Positions 18,325 through 31,983 of a stretch of DNA of 64,000 bases are shown here, in pieces. The DNA is taken from positions 170,594 through 234,593 of the forward strand of contig CACHJZ010000001.1 of NCBI GenBank assembly GCA_902580275.1. Reading direction: 5' to 3'. Under the pieces are notes generated by a model. That model worked only from the letters and a program-made list of their open reading frames with translations. It was not told the DNA's origin and did not search any database. The DNA is from an uncultured Pelagibacteraceae bacterium. Lineage in GTDB: Bacteria; Pseudomonadota; Alphaproteobacteria; Pelagibacterales; Pelagibacteraceae. Position 1 is the first letter of the stretch; every line of letters begins with the position of its first letter. Made by a program: the position numbers and the translations under genes.

Positions 18325-19213
18325 ATTCTTTTTTCTTATTTGATAAAAATAAACCAATTATAACTAAAATTGAACCTATAGTATGAAAATATCTAAATTG
18401 CTCATCGAAAAAGAACATTGCCATAAAGGTACTAAACAAAGGTATTAATGACAAAAAAATTCCCGATCTATTGGGTCCGATAATTGAAACTGCTCCTGCC
18501 CAACAATAATAAGATCCAATGCTCGGAAATAAAGCTAAATAAATTAAACAATATACAAATGTTTTATCTATAGATGCTGCATTACCCTGAAAATATTCGT
18601 AACCAAATTGAGGCAATAAAAAAATAAGGCCGCAAGTACAAACAATATGAACGAAACTCAGAAGTGATATTTTTAGTTTTAATTTTTTAAGGAAAGAAGA
18701 ATATAAGCCCCAACAAATTACAGCACCTATCATCCAAATATCCCCAATGTTAAAATCTAAATTTAATAAAATATTTAAATTAAATTTAGTAATTATTACT
18801 AAAATTCCTAAAACTGAAATTAAAAGTCCAAGCAACTGATAAAAATTTGTCTTTTCTATTTTAAAAATAAAGCAAGATAAAATAATAGCTGCAGGAATAG
18901 CGGTATTAAATAAAGATGCATTAATCACTTGTGTATATTGAAGTGAAACGTAAACGAATGAATTAAATAAACCTACACTCGTTAGCCCAAGAAATAGAAG
19001 TAAGGGCAAGTTATTAGAAATTTCTTTTTTTTTGTAAAGAATTTCTTTGTAAGTAAATGGTAATAAAATGAACCAAACAGTTAACCATCTGAAAAAAACT
19101 AATGAAAAGGGCGAGATATTTTCAACAAAAGCAAATTTACCAATAATAAAATTACCAGCCCAAAAGATTGATGCTAAGACTAGCATCACATAAGCTTTAA
19201 TATTAAGACTCAC
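18317..19213 (-). CDS. EamA-family (DMT) transporter
   Basis: The 298-residue inner-membrane protein has about ten helices in two EamA repeats. The N-terminus (MLVLASIFWAGNFIIGKFAF) and the second-repeat motif (SIIGPNRSGIFLSLIPLFSTFMAMFFFDE) are typical of drug/metabolite transporters. The substrate is unknown; neighbours dadA and msrB might suggest amino acid export, but this is weak. It starts directly next to the dadA stop. Confidence 0.9.
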   Translation of the reverse strand: MSLNIKAYVMLVLASIFWAGNFIIGKFAFVENISPFSLVFFRWLTVWFILLPFTYKEILYKKKEISNNLPLLLFLGLTSVGLFNSFVYVSLQYTQVINASLFNTAIPAAIILSCFIFKIEKTNFYQLLGLLISVLGILVIITKFNLNILLNLDFNIGDIWMIGAVICWGLYSSFLKKLKLKISLLSFVHIVCTCGLIFLLPQFGYEYFQGNAASIDKTFVYCLIYLALFPSIGSYYCWAGAVSIIGPNRSGIFLSLIPLFSTFMAMFFFDEQFRYFHTIGSILVIIGLFLSNKKKEYV

Positions 19214-20449
19214 CTAGCTAAACCTTAGAGAGCTATAAGGATCTAATTCCAAATTTGTTTTTTCTTCAGAAATCATTTTTGAAATTATCTTCCCTGATAT
19301 TGCTCCTAAAGTCCAACCTAAATGATGATGGCCAAATGAATAAAATACGTTTTTATAATTCTTCGATGGCCCAATGACTGGTAAAAAATCTGGGAGTGTT
19401 GGCCTGAAACCCAACCATTCATCTTCATGCTCTGGTAGGCCATCTAACATAAATTTTGCATTTTCAACTAAATTTTTAATTCTACCTTTTGAAGGTGAGT
19501 TTTTTAAACCTCCAAATTCAACAGTTCCAACAACTCTTAATCCCTGTTCCATAGGTGTCATTCCAAAACCTCTATTTGAAAACACAACCGGTCTTGAAAT
19601 TAAATGTTCACAGTCTTTGAAGTGAATATGATAGCCTCTCTCAGTATCAAGTGGAATATTTTCAAATAAATCATTTGTTAATTTTTTGGATAAAGCTCCA
19701 CAAGCAATTACAATTTTATCAAAAACAAATCTTTGACTTTCTGTCCTTAGAACTGGTTTCTCTTCATCAAAATTAATATCATTTATTTGATATTTGTTAA
19801 ATTTTCCCCCTTTTTCTAAAAATAAGTCGAACAACTTGAGTAGAAGTCTTCTGGGGTTATTTGTATGTTTTGCATAAGAATAAAATACTCCACCATCATA
19901 GATTGGTTTTATATTTGGTTCTAAATCATGAATTTCTTTAGGGTTAAGTAATTGCTGCTTAACTCCTAATTTTTCTCTTATGTTTATTTCAAGTTCTCTA
20001 CTGGATAAATTTTTATTATTCCAAATGTACATGATACCATTACTTACAACTAAATTCTCAGTATCAATTTCATCAAATAATTCTTCATAGGCTGGCAGTG
20101 ATAAGTCTAAAATTTGATGCATATATTTTGCTGTATGCATCATTTTCTTTTTAGTACAGTTTCTTACAAATTTAAAAAACCAAGGGATCATTTTTGGTAC
20201 ATAATTCCACTTAAGTGCTAAAGGGCCTGTTGAACTTAAAAGCATAGCCGGGACATCTGTTAAAATATCTGGTCTATTTAATGGGACTGATGCATATGGA
20301 GAAAAATGTCCCGCATTACCATAAGATGCCAAGCTTCCTGGCTCCTCTTTATCAAATAATACCACTTGATATCCTTTTTTTTGAAGAAACAAAGCATTGC
20401 ATACACCTTGAATACCTGCACCAATTATTCCTACACGTAACTTTCTCAT
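19214..20449 (-). CDS. dadA: D-amino-acid dehydrogenase-type FAD oxidoreductase
   Basis: The 411-residue flavoenzyme opens with a dinucleotide-binding fold (VGIIGAGIQG, then VVLFDKE) and has DadA-like features: SLASYGNAGHFSPYASVPL, the ERGYHIHF segment and the C-terminal FAD-contact stretch FYSFGHHHLGWTLGAISGKIIS. Members oxidise D-amino acids to keto acids and pass electrons to the respiratory chain. Related enzymes act on other amines, so the exact substrate is open. Confidence 0.85.
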   Translation of the reverse strand: MRKLRVGIIGAGIQGVCNALFLQKKGYQVVLFDKEEPGSLASYGNAGHFSPYASVPLNRPDILTDVPAMLLSSTGPLALKWNYVPKMIPWFFKFVRNCTKKKMMHTAKYMHQILDLSLPAYEELFDEIDTENLVVSNGIMYIWNNKNLSSRELEINIREKLGVKQQLLNPKEIHDLEPNIKPIYDGGVFYSYAKHTNNPRRLLLKLFDLFLEKGGKFNKYQINDINFDEEKPVLRTESQRFVFDKIVIACGALSKKLTNDLFENIPLDTERGYHIHFKDCEHLISRPVVFSNRGFGMTPMEQGLRVVGTVEFGGLKNSPSKGRIKNLVENAKFMLDGLPEHEDEWLGFRPTLPDFLPVIGPSKNYKNVFYSFGHHHLGWTLGAISGKIISKMISEEKTNLELDPYSSLRFS

Positions 20450-20509
20450 AAATTAAATATACATTATTATCTCATCGAATCTATCGCGACAAATTAATCG
20501 ATATTATTG

Positions 20510-21634
20510 TTAATTAATTATTTGCTTATGATAAATTTTTGTACTCATCACAATACTTAAACCTATCATTGTTGCAAGCATAGAGGATCCACCATATGAC
20601 ATAATAGGTAAAGGTGAACCAACGATTGGGAGTAATCCTAAAACCATGCACATATTTACAGCTATATAAATAAATATTGCAGAACCAAAACCATAACAAA
20701 ATAGCCGACCAAAATAACTTCTTGAGATAGAGCCAATTTTTATAATTCTAAAAATTAATATTGCATAAATAACTAATAAAAATACTGATCCTATGAAACC
20801 ATGTTCTTCGGAAAAAAGGGTAAAAATAAAATCTGTATGTTTTTCAGGGAGAAATTCTAAATAACTTTGTGTGCCCTGCAAATAACCTTTGCCAGAGAAA
20901 CCTCCAGAACCTACAGCTATTTTTGATTGTATTATTTGATAACCTGCTCCAAGAGGATCTCGATCAGGATTAAAAAAGCTTAGTATTCTGAGTTTTTGAT
21001 AAGGTTTTAAAAAAGAAATTACAAATGGAAATGATACTAGCAATGTTAAACCACTATAAACAAAGTAACGAACATTTAATCCTGCTAACCATAAAACAAT
21101 TAAACCACTTGCTGCTATTAAAATTGATGTTCCAAGATCTGGTTGACTTACCACTAGGACAATTGGCATAACTAAAATAGCAAGAGATATAATTATATTT
21201 TTTAAGCTACTTACGTTTGTGATTTGTTCTCTATGAAAAAATCTTGCAAAGCAAACTATTATAGAAATTTTCATAAGTTCAGATGGTTGAAGATTAATAA
21301 AATATAAGTTTATCCATCTTTGTGAGCCTGATGCAGTTATTCCATACAAAGAAGCCCATATTAAAAATCCAAGAACAATAATATAAAAAAGATAAGCGGT
21401 TGAATGCCAGAACCTTAGATTAAAAAACGACAAAAAGACCATAAGAATAAAAAAGACTACAAATCTTATTAAATGACTTTTGGTATGATATAAAAATTCT
21501 CCTCCATCAGTCGAAAACATAGATAGATTGCTTACTAAACCTAAAGTAAGCACACAAATGATGAGAACGAAATCAAAAGATTTTAATTTCTGAAAAAAAG
21601 TTAATTGTTCTGAGTATGATGATTGTTGAAACAT
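20510..21634 (-). CDS. mrdB: Rod-shape peptidoglycan glycosyltransferase RodA
   Basis: A 374-residue SEDS protein with about ten membrane helices, including the family signatures GSQRWI, LQPSELMKISIIV, SQPDLGTSI and the end LPIVGSPLPIMSYGGSSMLATM. With its partner PBP2 it polymerises lipid II for side-wall growth. It directly follows mrdA (1 bp between stop and start), in the conserved order mreB-mreC-mreD-mrdA-mrdB. Confidence 0.96.
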   Translation of the reverse strand: MFQQSSYSEQLTFFQKLKSFDFVLIICVLTLGLVSNLSMFSTDGGEFLYHTKSHLIRFVVFFILMVFLSFFNLRFWHSTAYLFYIIVLGFLIWASLYGITASGSQRWINLYFINLQPSELMKISIIVCFARFFHREQITNVSSLKNIIISLAILVMPIVLVVSQPDLGTSILIAASGLIVLWLAGLNVRYFVYSGLTLLVSFPFVISFLKPYQKLRILSFFNPDRDPLGAGYQIIQSKIAVGSGGFSGKGYLQGTQSYLEFLPEKHTDFIFTLFSEEHGFIGSVFLLVIYAILIFRIIKIGSISRSYFGRLFCYGFGSAIFIYIAVNMCMVLGLLPIVGSPLPIMSYGGSSMLATMIGLSIVMSTKIYHKQIIN

Positions 21635-23602
21635 TTATATATCTACCAAGCCTCTTCTTCTAATTTTTTCACGTTCCTCATGTCTATCAATTACTTTTTT
21701 TATGACTTTTTTAGCTAAAGGAGCTGCTGCCTTGCTTCCAGATCCACCGTGCTCTACAAAAACACTTAGTGCATATCTTGGATTCTTGTAAGGACCAAAA
21801 GCAACGAACCACGCGTGATCCCTATCATCATAAGGAATTTGGGATGTCTCTAAATCAAGTTCTCTTTGTTCCTCAGTAATTTTTTTAACTTGAGCTGTTC
21901 CTGTTTTACCTGCAAATTGATATTTAGGATCTTCAATTCTAGATTTATAAGACGTTCCATTCCATTGATTTGTGGAAGCAAACATTGCCTCAAGAACAAA
22001 TTTTACATTTTCTTGATTTCTGAAAAGTTTTGTGTATTCCTTTTCACCTGGTTTAAAAAACTCTTCTGCAGTTCTTATTATTGAGGAATCATATTTTTCC
22101 TCTGCTAATAAGTTTTGCTGCATCTTATATTTAATCTTTTCAAGGCTTTCCTGTTTGTTATTTGAAATTAATGATGGGTAAATTTTGAAACCTCCATTTG
22201 CTAATTGCGCAGTCATTAAACATAACTGTAATGGTGTAGTTTGGACGTAACCTTGCCCTATACCCGTAATAAGCGTTTCTCCTAAAACCCAACCTTGACC
22301 AAGGTTAGATTTCTTCCAACTTGTTGATGGAAATAATCCACCTTTCTCCTCTTTATATAAATTTTTAAAAACCTTATTACCGAGCCCAAACCTTGATGCC
22401 GTCACTTTAAGTCGATCTACACCAAGTCTTCTGGACATCTCATAAAAATATGTATCGCATGACTGAACTATGGCACCTCTTAAATCTACAACTCCGTGAC
22501 CTTTTTTTTTCCAACAATGGTAAGTCTGTCCATACATTTCCATTTTACCAGTACATCTAACTTTAAAATTTGGAGAAATGACATTGTTTTCAAGCGCTGA
22601 CAAGGCTACAACTGGCTTAATAGTTGAACCAGGAGAATATAAGCCAGAAATAGTTTTATTAATTAAGGGTTTGTCAGGATTATTTTTAATATCGTCCCAA
22701 TCTTTATAACTAATGCCATATAAAAATAAATTAGGATCAAAAGAAGGAGATGAATGCATCGCAACAATATCACCGGTATAAATATCCATTACACTTATTG
22801 AGCCAGCTTTATTTGCCAATAATTCATTACATAATTTTTGAACTTCTGTATCCAAAGTAAGTCTAATTTCTTTACCCTTGTTTCCTTTTTGAAAATTAAC
22901 TTGTTTAATTCTTTTTCCAAAGGCATTGACCTCGTATCTTTGAACTCCATTAGATCCAATTAAATCATTTTCAAAAGATTTTTCTAAACCTGTTTTTCCA
23001 ACTCGTAATCCAGGAACATGTTTATTTTTTATATTTTCATTATTTAATAAATCATTTTCACTTGCTTGAGCCACATACCCTAAAACATGAGTATAATTAT
23101 CCTTGAACGGATAACTTCTTGCTACTGACAATACAGGCTTAGCACCTGACAATTCATGTAAATAAAAATTTACTTTTGAGAACTGATCCCAAGTTAAGTT
23201 TTCAGATATAATTAGTGTTTCCCAAGGTTTTTGTTGATTTTTTCTCTTAATTATTTTTGAAAATTCTTTGTCTGTTAATGGAAGAATATTTTTTAATCTA
23301 ACCATCAAGTTTTTAAAATTTTCAACTTGCTCAGGGATTACATGTAATTGATAGACCTCTGTATTTCCTGCAATTGTATTATTGAAATAATCTTTAAATT
23401 CCCCTCTAACTGGTGGCAATCTCCACTCTCTTAACCTGTTTTTATCTGATAAAGTGAGGTATTTTTTATTATCACTTATTTGCAGTGTGAAAAGTCTAGC
23501 TAGAATACCAGTAAACACAACACCCTTAGCAATTGATAAAATAAAAACTCTTCTATTTATGGTGTTAAATTTTCTTACATTTGAGTCTCCGCCGCTAAAC
23601 AT
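21635..23602 (-). CDS. mrdA: Penicillin-binding protein 2 (transpeptidase)
   Basis: A class B PBP of about 655 residues. It has an N-terminal membrane anchor (RRVFILSIAKGVVFTGILA), a dimerisation domain, and a transpeptidase domain with SPGSTIKP (active Ser), a Ser-x-Asn region and FAGKTGTAQV. It cross-links side-wall peptidoglycan with RodA. I prefer the ATG at 23602 (MFSGGDSNVRKF); an upstream in-frame ATG at 23647 lies well inside mreD and would add an unusual hydrophobic stretch. The start overlaps the mreD end by 8 bp. Confidence 0.95.
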   Translation of the reverse strand: MFSGGDSNVRKFNTINRRVFILSIAKGVVFTGILARLFTLQISDNKKYLTLSDKNRLREWRLPPVRGEFKDYFNNTIAGNTEVYQLHVIPEQVENFKNLMVRLKNILPLTDKEFSKIIKRKNQQKPWETLIISENLTWDQFSKVNFYLHELSGAKPVLSVARSYPFKDNYTHVLGYVAQASENDLLNNENIKNKHVPGLRVGKTGLEKSFENDLIGSNGVQRYEVNAFGKRIKQVNFQKGNKGKEIRLTLDTEVQKLCNELLANKAGSISVMDIYTGDIVAMHSSPSFDPNLFLYGISYKDWDDIKNNPDKPLINKTISGLYSPGSTIKPVVALSALENNVISPNFKVRCTGKMEMYGQTYHCWKKKGHGVVDLRGAIVQSCDTYFYEMSRRLGVDRLKVTASRFGLGNKVFKNLYKEEKGGLFPSTSWKKSNLGQGWVLGETLITGIGQGYVQTTPLQLCLMTAQLANGGFKIYPSLISNNKQESLEKIKYKMQQNLLAEEKYDSSIIRTAEEFFKPGEKEYTKLFRNQENVKFVLEAMFASTNQWNGTSYKSRIEDPKYQFAGKTGTAQVKKITEEQRELDLETSQIPYDDRDHAWFVAFGPYKNPRYALSVFVEHGGSGSKAAAPLAKKVIKKVIDRHEEREKIRRRGLVDI

Positions 23603-24113
23603 TTTGAGCTCCAAAAATAAGTTTTTGATAATAATGGAAAATTCCATTAAAAATTATATAGAATAAAAAAGTAAATAATATATTAACTAGTATACTGTAA
23701 TAATTTAACTCTACATCGAATACTAAGCTTATGATCAAATAAATTAATGAGTTTACAACTAAAATTGTAAATCCAAAAAAGAACCAATCTTTAATCGCGC
23801 TTGGTCTAAGTGTGATATTTCTTAGGTATGCAGAAAAACCACAAATTAACAAATAAGCTAATGAACTTACACCTATTGGTAATCCAGTCACAATATCATT
23901 AAATAAACCACTTAAAAATATTAGACCATAACCTAAGCTACCAGATCTCTTTAAACTCCAGTAATAAATCAATATAAATGGAAAATTAAAAGAAAAATAT
24001 TTTAAATTTAAATAATTAAAATCAAATTCATTTAAAACAGAAATAATAAGAAGAATAATAGGCCCTTTTTCAAGTATTTTTTTGAAATTATTTAATTTAG
24101 ATATTTCGCTCAT
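23595..24113 (-). CDS. mreD: Rod-shape-determining protein MreD
   Basis: A 172-residue, five- or six-helix membrane protein in the standard place between mreC and mrdA. The motif GLFNDIVTGLPIGVSSLAYLL is characteristic. It is part of the elongasome and couples cytoplasmic MreB to periplasmic MreC and PBP2. It overlaps mreC by 1 bp. Confidence 0.9.
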   Translation of the reverse strand: MSEISKLNNFKKILEKGPIILLIISVLNEFDFNYLNLKYFSFNFPFILIYYWSLKRSGSLGYGLIFLSGLFNDIVTGLPIGVSSLAYLLICGFSAYLRNITLRPSAIKDWFFFGFTILVVNSLIYLIISLVFDVELNYYSILVNILFTFLFYIIFNGIFHYYQKLIFGAQNV

Positions 24114-24961
24114 TACTTTATTTTCTCTTTGAATGAAGTTATTTTTATAAACCTAAGTTGAGAAAAATCAGAAAAAAAATTTACATTGATCTTAGAGTTT
24201 ATTGGATCTTTATTTATAGTTCCAATAGGAATACCTGATTTAAACAATCCACCTGCTCCAGATGTAAAAACAATAGCTTCATTTTCTATTAATGACTGTT
24301 GTCTTGTGTATTGAATAGTTCCATTATGATCTCCAGTACCTGACAAAATAGATTGAATATTATTGGGCATTATATCAACTGGAACTTTGCTATTTAAATC
24401 AGATAAAAGCAAAACTCTCGAAGTAGTAAATGTCACCTCAACAATTTTTCCAATTAAATAATTCTTATCCATTACTGCCATACCTAATTCTACTCCATCC
24501 TTTGAACCTCTATTTACAATTACAGATCTAAGAAAGGGACTTTTTTTATCAACAAGTACTTTGCCAATTATTTCTGAGCCTTCTCCACTTACTTCTTCAA
24601 TTGTTGATTTAAGCCTTTTGTTTTCTTCAATAATGTATTCAAAATTAAAGTTTTTTGATAATTCTAAATCTAGTTGCTCTTTAAGAATTTTATTTTCCTC
24701 GTAAACATTAAAATGATTTATTGTTGCGAAGTATGATTTTTTAAAAAAATTTTCTGGAATAGATACTATAAATGTTGATCTGTAGGCCACTTCTCTTAAA
24801 GAAATTTTTAAATAATCAATTGGCTTAAGATTAAATTTTTCTAAGATAAGAATTAAAAGTGTTAAGAAAATAAGCCCAAGTAAGGAAAATTTTTGTTTGT
24901 TCTCTTTTTTTAAAAAGGCAGAACGAATAGCTATTACAAAATCATCCCTGCTTGCTTGCAT
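24113..24961 (-). CDS. mreC: Rod-shape-determining protein MreC
   Basis: The 282-residue bitopic protein has a short cytoplasmic tail, one membrane helix (about residues 23-42), a periplasmic coiled coil (EENKILKEQLDLELSKN and IEENKRLKSTIEE) and the beta-barrel MreC domain (GKVLVDKKSPFLRSVIVNRGSKDGV, VDIMPNNIQSILSGTG). It links MreB to the cell-wall synthases. Confidence 0.95.
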   Translation of the reverse strand: MQASRDDFVIAIRSAFLKKENKQKFSLLGLIFLTLLILILEKFNLKPIDYLKISLREVAYRSTFIVSIPENFFKKSYFATINHFNVYEENKILKEQLDLELSKNFNFEYIIEENKRLKSTIEEVSGEGSEIIGKVLVDKKSPFLRSVIVNRGSKDGVELGMAVMDKNYLIGKIVEVTFTTSRVLLLSDLNSKVPVDIMPNNIQSILSGTGDHNGTIQYTRQQSLIENEAIVFTSGAGGLFKSGIPIGTINKDPINSKINVNFFSDFSQLRFIKITSFKEKIK

Positions 24962-24970
24962 TTTATCAAA

Positions 24971-27584
<2,614 letters not shown>

Positions 27585-27673
27585 ATTTTTTAATAAATTG
27601 GCTGTCGGATAATACAACCTATCGTAGATAATGCAAAATAAAATAAATATTAAAACTCAATATGATGCAATAA

Positions 27674-28708
<1,035 letters not shown>

Positions 28709-29251
28709 TTATTTAAAAGTTTCTGCTCCTCTAGTCATAGCGACAGCTCCTGTTCTTGATACACTAACCAAACCAAGCTTTTTTAGATTTTTCGACATTA
28801 TATCTATTTCTCTTCTTAGGGCTGTTACTTGAACAACATACGATTTATTTGTTTTATCCAATATTACAGCATTATACTTTTTACAAGCATTAAAAGCTTT
28901 TTTTCTCTTAGAAACGTTTCCTACTAACTTAAATAAGGCCATTTCTTTAAAGATTACATTTTTATCTTCTCTCTTAAAATCTGCAACTTTATGTACTGGT
29001 ACTAACTTTCTTAATTGTAATTTTATTTGTTCAATTACTTGGGGTGTACCTGTTGTTACTATAGTTATTCTTGATATATTTAATTTTGCATCAACCTCAG
29101 CAACCGCTAGGGACTCTATATTATAGCCTCTACCTGAAAATAAACCTACGACTCTAGCTAAAACCCCAGCTTCATTATCAACCCATACGACGATTATATG
29201 TTTATCAAATTTACCTTTTTTGCCAGGAGTACTGTAAGCTGATTTACTCAT
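28709..29251 (-). CDS. ilvN: Acetolactate synthase small (regulatory) subunit
   Basis: A 180-residue protein with an N-terminal ACT domain (KHIIVVWVDNEAGVLARVVGLFSGRGYNIESLAV) that binds valine, and a C-terminal ALS_ss_C domain (IMSKNLKKLGLVSVSRTGAVAMTRG). It activates and gives feedback control to the large subunit encoded just upstream (1 bp spacing). Confidence 0.96.
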   Translation of the reverse strand: MSKSAYSTPGKKGKFDKHIIVVWVDNEAGVLARVVGLFSGRGYNIESLAVAEVDAKLNISRITIVTTGTPQVIEQIKLQLRKLVPVHKVADFKREDKNVIFKEMALFKLVGNVSKRKKAFNACKKYNAVILDKTNKSYVVQVTALRREIDIMSKNLKKLGLVSVSRTGAVAMTRGAETFK

Positions 29252-29252
29252 T

Positions 29253-31019
29253 TTAAACTAGGGTCTTACCCTTTCCGGTAATTTTATTTTGTTCTTGGTC
29301 TTTTGGACCTAACAACATCTGATTATGTGGTTTTCCTGAAGGAATCATTGGAAAACAGTTTTCTTGTTTATCAACTAAACAATCAAAAATAACAGGTCTA
29401 TCTGTATTTAACATTTCGATAATCTTATCATCTAATTCATTAGGATTTGTGGCTCTAATTCCAACACAACCATAAGCCTCTGCTAATTTAACAAAATCTG
29501 GTAGTGCAGCGGTATAACTTTCAGAGTAATTTTTATCATGAAGTAATTCCTGCCACTGTCGTACCATTCCCATATATTCATTATTTAAAATAAATATTTT
29601 TATAGGTAGATTATATTGAACCGCGGTAGACATTTCTTGCATTGTCATCAGAACTGACGCTTCACCAGCTATATCAATTACAAGTTTTTTTGGGTGTGCA
29701 ATTTGTACACCGACAGCTGCTGGCAAACCATATCCCATAGTTCCAAGTCCTCCTGAGGTCATCCATCTATTAGGTTTGTCAAACTTATAGTGTTGAGCTG
29801 CCCACATTTGGTGTTGTCCTACCTCGGTTGTAATATATGTATCTTTGCCTTTTGTTAACTCATATAGTCTTTGCACAGCATACTGGGGTTTAATTGTTTC
29901 TGTACTGTTTACATAATCTAAAGATTTTTTTTCTCTCCATTTTTGAATTTGTTCCCACCATTTAGAAATTTTTTGTTTATTTGAATTTGCAAAATTTGGT
30001 TTTACTTTCTTAATTGTTTTTAAAGTTGAAGATATTACATCTTGAACATCCCCAATTATTGGCAAATCTACTTTAACATTTTTATTTATTGATGATGGAT
30101 CTATATCAATATGAACTTTTTTAGATTTAGGTGAAAATTCATCAATTTTTCCTGTTATACGATCATCAAATCTCGCGCCTATATTTATCATTAAATCACA
30201 ATCATGCATTGCGTTGTTTGCTTCGTAGGTTCCATGCATTCCAAGCATTCCAAGGAATGAGTTATCATCACCTGGAAAAGATCCTAAACCTTGCAAAGTA
30301 GATGTTATAGGAAACCCTGTTGCATCAACAAGCTCTCTTAATAATGTGCTTGCTTTAGGTCCAGAGTTAATTACACCACCACCAGTATAAAATATTGGCT
30401 TGCTTGCTTTAGACATCAATTTTATTAATTCATCAATATCTTTTTGATTAAAATCGTTATGTTTTTTTCCGTTTAATTTTTTTTCTCTTTTTGGTTTAGA
30501 GTATGTAGTTTTTTGAAATTGAATATCTTTTGGAATATCTACTAACACAGGACCTGGTCTGCCAGTTGTTGCAACTTCAAATGCCTCATGGATAATTCTT
30601 GATAAATCTTTTATGTCTTTAACCAACCAATTATGTTTAGTGCATGGTCTTGTAATTCCAGTTGTATCGCATTCCTGAAATGCGTCAGTTCCAATTAAGT
30701 GAGTTGGCACTTGTCCTGAAATACAAACCAAAGGTATAGAATCCATATATGCATCTGTTAACGCGGTAACAACATTTGTGGCTCCTGGTCCTGATGTAAC
30801 TAATACTACACCTGGTTTACCTGATGATCTTGCATATCCTTCTGCAGCGTGTCCTGCACCTTGTTCATGTCTTACTAAAATATGTTTAATAGATGAGTGG
30901 TTTTTTAATTCATCATAAATGGGTAGAACTGCGCCTCCAGGATAACCAAAGATAAATTCAACATTTTGATCTTCTAAACATTTAAAAACAATTTCAGCAC
31001 CTGTTGATAATTTTGACAT
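29253..31019 (-). CDS. ilvB: Acetolactate synthase large subunit
   Basis: The 588-residue thiamine-diphosphate enzyme makes acetolactate or acetohydroxybutyrate. It has the N-terminal TPP activation motif FGYPGGAVLPIYDEL with the catalytic Glu in VRHEQGAGHAAEGYAR, a central FAD domain, and the C-terminal TPP domain with DIAGEASVLMTMQEM...KIFILNNEYMGMVRQWQ. It starts the ilvB-ilvN-ilvC unit. Confidence 0.96.
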   Translation of the reverse strand: MSKLSTGAEIVFKCLEDQNVEFIFGYPGGAVLPIYDELKNHSSIKHILVRHEQGAGHAAEGYARSSGKPGVVLVTSGPGATNVVTALTDAYMDSIPLVCISGQVPTHLIGTDAFQECDTTGITRPCTKHNWLVKDIKDLSRIIHEAFEVATTGRPGPVLVDIPKDIQFQKTTYSKPKREKKLNGKKHNDFNQKDIDELIKLMSKASKPIFYTGGGVINSGPKASTLLRELVDATGFPITSTLQGLGSFPGDDNSFLGMLGMHGTYEANNAMHDCDLMINIGARFDDRITGKIDEFSPKSKKVHIDIDPSSINKNVKVDLPIIGDVQDVISSTLKTIKKVKPNFANSNKQKISKWWEQIQKWREKKSLDYVNSTETIKPQYAVQRLYELTKGKDTYITTEVGQHQMWAAQHYKFDKPNRWMTSGGLGTMGYGLPAAVGVQIAHPKKLVIDIAGEASVLMTMQEMSTAVQYNLPIKIFILNNEYMGMVRQWQELLHDKNYSESYTAALPDFVKLAEAYGCVGIRATNPNELDDKIIEMLNTDRPVIFDCLVDKQENCFPMIPSGKPHNQMLLGPKDQEQNKITGKGKTLV

Positions 31020-31044
31020 TTAACCAATCTAGCTGAAGTTGTGC

Positions 31045-31980
31045 TTATTGGTCAAGTTTAAGAGAGGATATTTTTAGATTTTTTGTAAATGAGTTTAGCT
31101 TTTTATGATCGATATTTTCCCAGTCAATCATTTGATTTCTTGCCCAAGTTCTCTGTCTTTTTGCATATTGTCTTGTTTTTATGGAAATTTGGACTTTTGT
31201 ATCATCTATATTTTGCTCTCCATCTAAAAATTTAGAAATTTCTGAAATCCCTATTATCTTATTAGATGATTTGTCTTTATTAACTTTTAGTCTTTTAAAT
31301 TTTTTTACCTCATTCACTGCACCAGCTGAAATCATATTATTTACTCTTCTGTTTATTCTTCTGATTAGTTCTTCCTTAGGACAGTTAATATAGATTTTTA
31401 AAAATTCTTTCTCATTAAAATATTTTTTTGTTTTTTCAAACCACTTAAATAAAGAAATGTTCGTATATTTTTTGACCTCAAAAGCTCTGATTGATCTTTG
31501 TGAATCGTTAGAATTTATTTGTGATTTAGCTAAGGGATCTAATTTGATTAAATGTTTATAGAATTTTTTTTGCCCTATTTTTGAATGCTGTTTTCTAATT
31601 TTATTTCTATATTTAATTGGTATCACGGGGATTTTTGCTAAACCATTCAAAATAGCTTTAAAATATAATCCTGTTCCTCCAACTAATATTGGAGTTTTAT
31701 TTTTTTTCTGAATTTGATTAATTATTCTAATTACTTTTTTTAGCCAATCGCCAGTTGAAAAATTTTTTTTAACACTGTGAAAACCATAGAGATGATGAGT
31801 GATATTTTTAATTTCTTTAATTTTGGGGCGAGCATTAAGGATTTTTATTTCTTTATATATCTGCATGCTATCAGAATTAATAATTTCACCATTTACTTTT
31901 TTTGCAAGCTTTAAAGCTAAATCTGACTTTCCTGAACCTGTTGGACCAGCAATTAAAATTATTTTGGACTTTTTGTCCAT
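31045..31980 (-). CDS. miaA: tRNA dimethylallyltransferase
   Basis: A 311-residue enzyme that prenylates A37 of tRNAs reading UNN codons. It has the P-loop IAGPTGSGKSDLALKLA, the DSMQIY substrate motif, LVGGTGLYFKAIL and the C-terminal RQYAKRQRTWARNQ. Its start is 3 bp after the degP stop, so it probably shares the hflK-hflC-degP transcript. Confidence 0.95.
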   Translation of the reverse strand: MDKKSKIILIAGPTGSGKSDLALKLAKKVNGEIINSDSMQIYKEIKILNARPKIKEIKNITHHLYGFHSVKKNFSTGDWLKKVIRIINQIQKKNKTPILVGGTGLYFKAILNGLAKIPVIPIKYRNKIRKQHSKIGQKKFYKHLIKLDPLAKSQINSNDSQRSIRAFEVKKYTNISLFKWFEKTKKYFNEKEFLKIYINCPKEELIRRINRRVNNMISAGAVNEVKKFKRLKVNKDKSSNKIIGISEISKFLDGEQNIDDTKVQISIKTRQYAKRQRTWARNQMIDWENIDHKKLNSFTKNLKISSLKLDQ

Positions 31981-31983
31981 ATC

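Noticed and set aside
29253..31019. Apparent loss of the GDG thiamine-diphosphate motif in the acetolactate synthase (reads AGEAS)
   Set aside because: I recall the same variant in alphaproteobacterial acetolactate synthases, so it is not taken as a sign of inactivity.
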